Below the pieces are notes generated by a model that had not been told where the DNA came from, searched no databases, and saw only the letters and a list, made by a program, of their open reading frames with translations. A program made the position numbers and the translations under genes. DNA of 64,000 nt. It comes from Aphrophora alni (taxonomy: Eukaryota > Arthropoda > Insecta > Hemiptera > Aphrophoridae). Shown here piece by piece: positions 47,035 through 59,000 of this stretch. Position 1 is the first letter of the stretch; each line of letters begins with the position of its first letter. The stretch is from the NCBI GenBank assembly GCA_963513935.1, contig OY740768.1, positions 17,348,590-17,412,589 of the forward strand, given 5' to 3'.

Positions 47035-50000
47035 CTAGAGAAAAAAAGAACCAATAAGGTTTTAAATTCAGAGTAAACCAATATCCCAACAAAGCATATT
47101 TAATAAATACATTCTGTAGGTCTTAATCTATTTTTCATTAGATTTAATTGTACTGCATAGCTTTTATGAATCCAGTAAAATATATTTTAATTTTATACAA
47201 AATCATGTGAACTTTCTGAATGTTTCATATTTTTATTTTCTTACTATTGGAGAAGTGAGATATGACAACAGTTTTTTGGCATCTAATTTATTCACGTAAA
47301 ATATATATAAAACACAACTCGAAATTTGAGCATGCCATAAGATCCAAACACACAAATTTAAAAAATCAACTTTAATGATTAAACATTTTGGTCTTTATCC
47401 CTCTAACAATGCTTGTTCCATAAAATTACTAATAAATAATAAGCTGATCAAATATTAGTATTATAAGCCAGCTGATATTTCTTTCCTATGGATTCCCATA
47501 ATATAGATCTTGAAATTACTTAGACAAACGGGTACTTGAGTTTACAAGGATCACTATTTTTTTTTGTACATTAAACAAGAACTAATTAAAATAATGCATT
47601 TTTTTAAAGTATTAGAACCAAGATTTATTAACTTACATTTTTAAACCCATGTTGGTTTTAAACTGAATAATTTCATGAGTCTATTTAAATATATCACAAC
47701 ATAACCTGACCTAACCTATTCACAGAATTTTTTTCATATTAGTGGTAGCAAGAATCATGATATAAAGGTTAAGTACAGTAATGAAAAGATAACAATTTTT
47801 TTTTGCTCCAAAATGTTCAGAAAAGAGAGACCTTTAAAATGAGGTATCACACGACCTATGTTTCTATTTGAAAATTTTCCAAAAAAATCACCCTGCCCCC
47901 CAAAAGTGCACTTTTGGGTCATTGAGCGTCAAAAATAATTTTCCTGAACTCTTTGGTGTCGAAAAAGGAGGGTTTTAATTGGAAGGAAATTTTTATCTGG
48001 TTTCGTTTAGGCACTACAGATAGTGTCCATGTGGTCTGAAACATCCTGTATAACAAAACAGAACATTTACAACTTAAATTGGTAGAGAAAAGTATTCAAT
48101 ATGAAAAGTGAATTGTTTGAAGCATTTAACAAACAAACACCGAGAAAATAAAAGGAAAAGTACGATCTGAATTATAACCAATGGACTGTATATCAATGGA
48201 AAAGACAAATAAAACTTTAATTTTACTCCACCAATAGCTCATAACATTACCGTGAGTGTTTTATGGCTTCAGATTTCGGAACTACACCAACACCAAATTT
48301 AAAGTCTCTAGGTAAAATGATTTGATTCAAATTTCTACACTATAGATATTCAGATATAAAAAAACAAATGAAATGAGTTTCTTTATAGTCAAATGAAATA
48401 GGACTAAAATATTTAATGAAGGATTCCTTACTTCTCCATGTCAGGTGACTTCTTTTTTCTATCATTCAACTGTTTTAGAAGTCGTTGAAATTCATCAGTT
48501 GCTTTCTGGACACTAGAACAAACAAATTACTTTTCATTGTAAGTCACAGAATACATATTTAAGTTTAATAAGCCACATAGCCTATTAGTTTAGATTTTGT
48601 ATGGATAGGAGATACTTGGAAAAGTGGTCCTTGGTATTTACCTAATATTACACAAATAAACTTTTTGGAAAGTTAGGGAATTAACAAATAAACCGGGGAA
48701 AAAATTATTATACATTTTTCTTTCAGTTCTTACTGAACAAAGAAAATACATTGGGATCCAAAACAGCAAAACCTTTCGTGCGTGAGAAATTATCGAAAGA
48801 AGGTCGTGTAAATGTGTCATGGCAACAAGAGTTCGAGGGTTGGTACATGTGTATGACTAGACGACTACACTATGGTCTACACACACCAAGAACAGTTAAT
48901 TCAATGTGATTTTTTAGAGTGCGTAATGTGCCACTGATCATAATCTAAAGGTGAGGTAAGAGTTTTTATTGAGAAATTTTTATATTTTAACTTAGGTCAC
49001 AATAAAGTTTTCGTCTGAATATAAAATTATGATTGTTATAAGGTTATAATGAAAAGTATCAATTGCAGATATATCGAATTTTTTGTGTGGTTCTTTCAAG
49101 AACACTAACCGAGTTGTTTTATTTATTTTGATTCTCATAACTAACACTTATGAGTTGTGCGAGTTCTTGGGGTCATGATCAGTGCTCATTTAAAAGTTAG
49201 TCATCATACATTGTACACATTTCATAGTATCAACATGATCATGGTTGAGTCTGTCGAACTGTTGACATAGTTTTCATTGTCGAGGACATTCAGTCAGCTA
49301 TTGATGTTTATGCCATATAACATCGACATAAAACACCAGCATCACTGGCTGTGTCAAGGTCTACACTACAACAAAGAGAAAGATTTCCGAGTTTTATCTA
49401 TAAACATGGAAAAAGTTATCTTAATCTTGAAAACGCTTTCACTCCACTCACCCAAAAGAATAATTTGGTGGTATACAGTATAAAAAATACAAATTTTATT
49501 ATAGGCCTGTATGTTGAAAAAAAAAAAAAATTAAACTATTTAAATGAAATAATTTACCTACAAACATTTACGTATTAAACAATGTACCAGTTTACATGAC
49601 GATTCTTTTATCATGGTATATCGTAAACAATTGATATGATGAAAACCTATAAATGGGGGACAATTGTTATATATAACAACAGTTTTTTATATAACTTAGA
49701 AAAAAAAATGTTTAAACCCTGAAAAATGGCCGCCATTTTCCAATATGGCTGGGTATGGGGATCTCGATTAATTACGATCTTTCGGATTCTGTACAAAAGT
49801 TTAAGACTTCTTCTTTCTTGAATATTGTTTGATAAACCTACTTGTTCATGAGTAATCTATACTTATTTAATATGTTAAGAATTTTTGTGTTAGTAGAACT
49901 CCTACAGTTTTAACCCATTCGCCTACTTCGACGAAACGTTCTCGCCGCGGCCGCCGGGCATAGCGTAATACTTCAACGAGACCAACTCGCCTTATTTAGT

Positions 50001-53000
50001 TCGCCGTTTTCTCGACAAATATCATCATTATAGAGGTTAAACTTTGTTACCGGCTTGTTGAGTAGTTCAGTAAGCCAATGATTTCACTTTTCGGGTTGGC
50101 AACACTGTTGTTTGGAATTAAATTAATGTACAACAGCTGGTTTTCGTCCTTGGTGTTGACAATGTTGTTGTTCTAACCTACGTGCAAAATGGCCGGCTGT
50201 AATTGTTTGCGTAATAGTGAAATAGACCGTATTATTGATGACAACGGTTATTTAGTTAGTGATGATAGTGTCGATTATAACCAATATGAAGGAGAGATGA
50301 TGTTTGAAGAAGTTTCCGAGGAACAGGAGATAGAAAATGATGCGTTTGACGACGAACCTCCATATGTAGGCCTAGCTTGGTTTGGCGAACAGAATGTACT
50401 TATAGAACAGAATTTATCTCTTATTACCTACACAGTATAACTTATTACAATTTAGGTGATAAACTTTATTGTATTGTAGCAAAATATTAGGCTACTTTAA
50501 GCCTCTTATAAATACCTACAAGACTTTTATTTGACGCCAAAACTTTCAATAAAAAAATTATGCAAAGCAACAAGAATACTAAATTCGAAATTTTATTTTA
50601 AATTTGTTTTTCTAAAAAATGGTATATTTATATATTTTAAAGAACATAATAGATTTACACATAAATATGAGTTATAAAGCAACAAAAACAATAATAATAA
50701 GAGAAAAAAGTTAAAATTGTTAAATGTTTTTAAAAAACTGACGGATAGACATTTTATTTTGTTTTTTTAACTCTAACCGTTGCTTAGATACCTATAAACA
50801 AATGAGACAGATCTAAAAAAAGATAATAATTTATAATATACATATCATGCATTGCTGAAGCCTGATGTTCAAACTTGGAACTACATTAAAGTATTCTGTA
50901 GAAACACCATTTTAGTATGATACATTTTAACAGAATACAATTATTACATATTAAATAAAATTAAAACAACAATTTTTTTTTATTTTTTTATTTTTTTTTT
51001 TTTTAGTATCAACCACAATGTTTTAATAGAAACTTGCCGACCATGGTTTCGCTAGTTAAAGCATTGTCAAGGACTTATACAAGAATGAAACAATAAGGTT
51101 CAGTACACAATATATACACATTATAACAATAGCTGGGTTTTCCCTTATAACCTAGATGAGAAAGGTAGAGGAAGGGAGTGGACCTCAAGTCATTGACCCT
51201 CCTCTCCACTCGGTCCGGTGGAGAGACATTGACCATGGTCGGCAAGTTTCTATTAAAACATTGTGGTTGATACTAAAAAAAAAAAAAAAAATTGTTGTTT
51301 TAATTTTATTTAAAATGGAATACCACCAAGTACCTACGGTCTCTAGCATAAATAGTTTAATTATTACATATAGTTAATTTGATAGTGTAAAGTGTGTGTG
51401 TGTGTGTGTGTGTAAAACCTTGCATTTAATTTCCCTTCTTTTATTAAATCAAATAATCAATTTCATATCGAGCCGTTTTTAATGTGAAACAGTTGGAATT
51501 TTCGTTAAATAATTTTGAGATTCATGTACTGATAAATATTTCAATGGGTAATTTTTCAAAATTTCAGGGGAGATCAAGTATTGAGGATGTATTCAGTTTA
51601 TATTCGAGAGAGTATAGCTATTGTACAAACCCCTCCATTTTTCTAAAGGTCATTTTCCGCACAGTATTTTATTTTCCGCAAAACTTTTGATTTTTGAGAA
51701 TTTAGCACATCTGTGTCGAGTCATTCGGAAAACTTGGAGCCATTTTGTTTGCAATGTGCTTGTTTCCTAGATTAATTTTGTTACACTATAGATGTGTTCC
51801 TACAGAACCTCTGAACTTATGCTTACAAGACAATTTTATAGATTGTAGTTAATTAAAAACATTGAAAAATGACTGAATAAACTTTAGTTTTGAGATATAT
51901 GTAATTACAATGGAATTATGTAAATAAAGAAAACTCAAAACTTTAAAAATTAATTAAGAGATTTAGGCTGAATTGAGAAAAATCCACTTGAGAAAAGAAT
52001 TGGTTATTACTAACAAGATCGAGACGATATTGTGTTTTTTCTCGATACATTTGATTTTTCGAGATCTCTATAAGGAACAACCAGATATACTAAATATATT
52101 CATTCCCCTTTTAAATACCATTTAAATTTGTAAATTTTTACTGTTGAGCTTGTTAGTTGAAACAAACTGTGTGATTGATTTTCACTGTTAAATATACGAC
52201 ATATTTCTAAACTATATTGACTTTTAATAAATGAGCACATAGATAAAAATGTTTTTTAAAAGTACAATTTATTTTTTCAAGGTTTACTTACTTCTTAACT
52301 TCAGCTCCAAAATCTTCCAGAAATTCAATTTTACGTTGAGCAAATAAGACTTTTTGTTCGAGTTCTGCAGAATCTCTTCCAAGAAACTGATCAATAACAG
52401 CAACAACGTCAGCTTCTTGTAAAGGGGCTTTTTGTAGTGCCATATCAATCATTTGTAAATAAAGACGAGGATTTTCCTTGAATAAGAAAATATAATTAGC
52501 TACAAATATATTTAGGACTAAAAACTAACATTTTTACAAGATAATTAATTCATCAATTATTAACCTGATATATATACAGGGGTGGTGAAAAGTCCCGGAA
52601 TGGGTTAATATTTTTTTAACCGTTACAGATGGAACTATATAACTTGGAACACTGTTACTGGGCATAAAACACTATTTTACCACAATTTCAATGAGCCGCT
52701 AACGCTTCGGGGGGACGGCCCACAAGGAGTCAGAAGAAAATCTTAAATGAGAGCGTGGGTCGAGTTGTACATCAAATTAAAGGTCTAATTTAGTAATTCT
52801 ACTAAATTAGACCTTTAATTTGATGTACAACTCGACACACGCCCTCATTTAAGATTTTATTCCGACTCCTTGTGAGCCGTCCCCCCGAAGTGATAGCGGC
52901 TCATTGAAATTGTGAGAAAAGAGTGTTTTATGCTCAGTAACAGTGTACCAAGTTATATAGTTCCATCTGTAACGGTTAAAAAAATATTAACCCGTTCCGG

Positions 53001-56000
53001 GACTTTTCACTACCCCTGTATATATATATATATATATATATATAAAATCATTCATTATTTTTATCACTTATCATTAACTGTTTCTATTAAATACTAAAAT
53101 ACCAAACACATAATTATAAACAATTGGTTTTCAGTTTACTTTATACAGTGAAATTTAGTTCAGTTTTATAAATTGATTTCGACTTTTAAAATGATGGTTC
53201 AGTCAAATTTGATTTGGATTAAATATTTTAAGTTCATACACTAATTATTTTTTTACCTAAATGTCTAGCCGCTACTCATAATTTAAGGCTGTGCTCACAT
53301 TTTTGGATCATGTGTAAAACAATAACTGCAATTAAATTAAAGTATGGAACAATAATAAAATATTTTTTTCTAATTTAATAATGATCTGTGAAAGATATAA
53401 AACTAATTTAATTAGAACTGATTTTTGTATAAGCCAATTTTTTGTTTGACAGTAGAATTCAGAAATTGTGATAATTGTTTGTTTTCCCCAACATCTTCTA
53501 TCGTTAGATAAAAAATTAAAACTTCAAACCTTACCTTATCTTTTTCGACTGCTTTTTTTAGCACAGAAACTGCTTTATCAACATCATCCAGTACCTTAAA
53601 TCATAAGATTCACAAATTAAATACTTTTAAATTGCATTATACAGTGCTGCTGAAATGTGTTTTTTTAAACTCAGGAAAATTATATTACAAAGTGTGAATT
53701 GTGGTTTATCAAAAGTTAGGGATGAGATGATTCCGGCTTACCGATTAATGATTAGTGCTCATTAAATAATTTCATAGTGTTCATTTTGTAGCATAAGAAA
53801 TAATGTAAGGATAATAAATGTAATATTAGTTTTTATACAGAGCTATTATCAACTCAACTTAATTCCGTTAAACTATTATTATTAAACATTACGATTATAT
53901 GATCGTTAGCGATTATACACAATTACACTTTATTAAACATCTCCAAACTTAGCATTAAACAATGATTCAGTGTTTGTAGAATGAGGAATAAAGTAAAAGT
54001 AATTCATTAATTACAATGTGTCAAATTAACTGAATTGTAATCAGTGATTAGCGATTACTGATTTAGTATAGCTATACCAGGGTCTCCACAAAGGGTCTGA
54101 ATAGTTCATATAAATTTCAGAATTTCGGGCTGACAAGTTTTGTAACAAACATATTTAGATTCAGAGAAAAATGTTAAGTTTTACCCTCTTACGAAATTTT
54201 TATTATCTAAAATAAATATGGCTTGGTTTTACAAATTGGAATAAAAAGATGTTTAAATAATGCATCAATCGTATGTGTCTGCGTGCGTGTGTAACATAAC
54301 AAAAGACAGGTTTCAGTATTCTGTTATTTGGAGTGAAAGAGCAAACCTATATAGTAATTGATTTGGTGAGGGACTACATAGTTGCTTTGAACTTCTTTAC
54401 AATTATATTTCCTTTAAGTAGATAGGCCCATCTCAACTTAAAAAGCCTGTTATTAAATAAATTATTTTCTCTTATATACGTTAGTATAAAGTATTTATAT
54501 TTTATAGTATCATTATCACTATAGTATCAAAGTGTTAATGGCTTGGCTATTGTTTGGTAATACATTTTGACTGAAGAACGGAATTACTTTCATAATCGGT
54601 GTAATATTATATTAATTTATATCACAATTGAAAATAATTTCGTAGTTAATTATAAATAATTCATCATAGATAAATGCCAATTTGTTAATGGTGAAGTAAA
54701 CAATTTTATAATCTGTCCTTTCAAAGCTTCTTCTCCTTTCTCCACTCCACCACACATCCTCCCCTCCCTCACCTCCACACCTCTCTACTAGTATCAGAAT
54801 CATTCACAGCTTCTTCTCTTCTCTCTCTACTAGGTTTTTTGCAAAATATACACAATTGTAAATCACGAATCATTCTAAAAAGAATAACACTTACTAGGGA
54901 ATAACAATTAACAGCACAACGATGAGGGAAGATAAATTGAAATTGGTATTACAGTAAGCATATAATCTGTAATATTAGGGCTATTAGTTAATATAATATA
55001 CCTTAAATTAGCTATTTCCAAGTATTATATCTAGCATTTTGCTTACCACGCGAGTTATAATAAAATCATACCTCCTGGTACTAGTTATTTTGAATACATT
55101 ATTAATCTTTGATATAATCTGAATAGATTTAAAGTCCAATAACTGATTTTTAAAATTTTAGTTTATATGATTCAGTTGATTTTGTGCAAGACCTATTGCT
55201 GCTTTTTTATGGTTCAACTCTGTGTGTGAATAACATGTTAAACACATCACTGACAAAAATGTATATAACAGTAAATTAAAAAAAAAAAAAAAAATCAATA
55301 GGTACATTACAATCCTTATTTATGATTCAATTGATAATCTTACAATAGAATGTTGAACATTGTATGTTATTTAAAATATTGATTAAAAGAGGTATTTTCA
55401 AGCCATTTCCATTTTGCCAAGTAGTTTTTTAGTTTCGTATAAAATCTTTTTAATTTCTCAATTTTGTAATCTAAAACTTATAAAGTAGACATTTAGAAAA
55501 ATAAAGGCTAGTATAACTCTGTAATTAACAACTGGCTACAAGATTTTACTGAAGTATTGAATTTAAACAAATAAATCTTAATATTGAAAATCATAACTAC
55601 AGTGATATAATTCAACTGTACAAATAAATGATAATCTTTCCAAACAGTAAAACAGTTAAAAAAATTTTTTTTTAATGATTATTGTAATCGTAATGACATT
55701 TAAACGATAAATGATTATTTTTATCAATTAACTGTCTAAAGAATGATAGATAGATAAAATTACAACTTACTTTCCAACAAAATCTTGCATATTTGATAGA
55801 CATGTTGTTAGCAAATATCCTATTTTTGGCCAATCCTATGTAATGCTCATATAACTGAGCAGCACCATCAAGATCACCACTTCGTCGAGCCAAATTAATA
55901 CGTCTATATGTAACTTGCATGAGATTCGGCACCACTTTCTCCAGATTGCTTAAAATTTCAGCAGCTTTAGTATAATTACCTGAAATTAATGGAATAAATA

Positions 56001-59000
56001 ATAAACATTGTGTTGTTAATTAATAATGTATTATGTTCTCAATATTGGCTATGAGATGACCATTAAATTTTAAAATACTCCCTAGATCAACTTGACAGAG
56101 GAAGGAATGTGGGTTTCATTAGGCTATGTAAATATATGGTAATGAGTATAAGGTCAGAACATATGGCCAAGGTAATTAAAAGTTAGTTGACTAAAGATGC
56201 AGCACCGATACTCGGTTTCAGAGTAGATAGTTGTGATTATAGTTTCTAGATTTAGTTTTGGCATGGGATATGAAATTGTCTTCTCTACAAGGAATGAGCG
56301 GACAGGGGAAAATTTGAAATCAACAGATTCTGAGACACTGGATGTTATATGGTGGATGATACTTGCTTTTCAATTTTCAAGTTCTGGAGTATTTGTTGGA
56401 AAAATGAATTAATATAGATCACACCTGCTGGTTAGATATATGTATCAGTGTTTTAAACAGAAGCATATGCAACAACGGAGTGTGCAAACCTGGAGGAAGT
56501 CCTTTCTTCGTGTAAGATTAAGGCTGATATATTCAGATAGCCAGACAGTAGTGCAATGTTTGAGGTTGCCTAAGGTGACATCTATATTAACAGGTGAGCG
56601 CAAAGATATACAGTGAAGCAAAGATATACTTCCAAATAACGGACACTGCTCGGATAAAATTTCCGTTATTGAGAAGTGTTCGCTATCGGGAGAGATATAG
56701 TTATATAGGCCGGCTGTAATGCATGGCGAACCACCAGAGATTAATCTTGTAACAATATTGAACACACTCAGAAAATTTAAATGGTGAACCTAAATTTAGG
56801 GCAAGACACAGGCAGGCGCGATAGGGGCGGCTGTCCCGGGCCCCAATCTTGGAGGGGCCTTGTGCTTGTATCAGAACAGAACAATTTTAACTTGACAAAA
56901 TAAACCTGACCAAAAATTAAAAAATCCTCGTTACTACATTTTTCAGAATAAGATACAACAGTATTTTTAAAACAATAATTAAAATTCAGGATAGAAACAA
57001 ACAATTATGTTACCTATATCTTTGCCTTTGTCTTTTAATGCAGTTTAAGATGATATAAATTTGTTGTCCACGCATGACTGTTGTGTAGTGGTTGACTCAT
57101 GCTCTCCCTACTCTATCATCACCACCTGTCCTTTACTTGTTCGTTCAAGACAGTACTTGCGTTTGTGCAGCAAAGTTTATTTCATGTGCGTGAACTGCTG
57201 TCCTTGTGAATCGTGAATACCTATATAATTGTATAATTGAATATTGTTCCTAGTATCAGTACCAAGGGAGAGTTGCAAAAATGTCTTGTGAAAGGGATGT
57301 TTCGAAAATATGAATCAGGTGCTCAAAAGTCAAAGAAAAAGTTTCAACTAAACCAGTTTTTAAGCCCACAAAAAATTAAAGTGGAGGTGAAGTAGGCGTA
57401 GACCAATGTTTAGGTGATATTGACAACATTAAGAAAAGGGAGATGTTTCAAAGATTTCATATGACGAAAGTCAATTACACAGCTCCCATAGTTTTCCCAC
57501 CCCAGATGAAGATGAAGAATCAGAGCGTAATTCTTCACCTATTTCCAGTTTCCTGCTTAGATTCAGATAAGCCTAATCGTACTGACATTGACATAGATCC
57601 AGATCCAGGCAATTGGCACAATACATTAATGTCCAAATGATTGACGTACTTATTACTAAGGGCCCTGTTAGAGTTGTAAATTTTGATTTTCCGTTAAATG
57701 AGAACAAAAGAAAATTTTCATGTGAGTATTACATAAGAACTTTACCTAATGGATCGTAAATGGCTTGTGTATTCAAAACACATGGAAAAAGTTTTTCTTT
57801 TTGTTGTAAACTTTTTGGACCTCCTTCAAGTAAACTAAAAAGTGAAGGACTTTGTGATTGGAAGCATTTAGGTGAATGGCTTAAAACCCATGAAAATTTA
57901 CCTGACCACAATTGTTTAAAAAAATTGATAGTGTGTGAAGTAAGATTGAAAAAAAAAATGTGCTTTTGATAAACAGGAGCTTCAACTATTAGAGGAAGAG
58001 AGAGAGAGAGCTTTGGCATCAAGTTCTAAAGTGAATCCTGCTCACTATCAGGTACCTAGCTCAACACAACATTGCTTTAAGAGGAATCCATGATAACTCT
58101 ACCAAGAAAACAATGGGAATTTTCTAGGACTAACTGAAATGATAGCTCAGTTTGATCCTGTTTTGCAGGGACATTTAAGACGGATAAAAACCAAAGAGAT
58201 TGATGACCATTATCTAGGTAAAACTATCCAAAATGAGCTCATAAATTTGATGGCTGACAAAGTGAAAAGTAATATCATTAAAAGTGTAAAAGAAAGTAAG
58301 GTACTTCTCTGTTATGCCACAAAGAACAAATGACATTTGTAAATTTGTCAAACGAGTTTGTGAATGTTAACATCGCTTCCACAACAGGAGAAAGTTCAAC
58401 CGAAACTCTTTTATCAACACTTGATGATAAACACTAGGTCTATATATTAACAACTGCAGAGGCCAAAGCTATGATAATGGGGGAAATTTGAAAGGTCACC
58501 GAAGTCGAGCTCAAGCGAGAATCCTTCAGTGTAATTCAAGAGCTTTTTGTATACTGTGTGCTAGTCACAATATTAACATTGTGTTGTTAGATGACACAAA
58601 AGCTACAGCAAAAACAATCACCTTTTTTAGAGTAATTCAAAGAATATATGCTGTTAATGGTGCATCTACATACACAGAGATGGGAAATCTTATTGAAAAA
58701 GATACCTCTTTAACTCTAAAGAAACACTCGGACACACGATGGGAAAGTAGAGTGGAGAGTGTACAAACGATACGATACCAGGCAAAAGAAGTAAGAGATG
58801 CTCTTCTTAAGGTTAGCAGCATCATTGATGATCCAAAAACAAAAAGCGAAGCACCATTCACTTGCTGTATACGAACTAGAGAGTTATGAGTTTATTGTAG
58901 GGTTTACAATTTGGTATGGCATTCTTTTTGCCATTAATGTTTCAAGTAGGACCCTTCAAGCAGAAAACATGGATGTGAAAGAAGCAACTAACTCCCTTGA

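Noticed and set aside
46724..47038. 104-codon plus-strand frame
   Set aside because: Shadow of the low-complexity last PRPF39 exon on the other strand.
54612..54803. 63-codon minus-strand frame with [10 protein letters not shown]
   Set aside because: Translation of a CT-rich low-complexity tract.
57729..58022. 97-codon minus-strand frame
   Set aside because: Antisense of the hAT transposase zinc-finger region.
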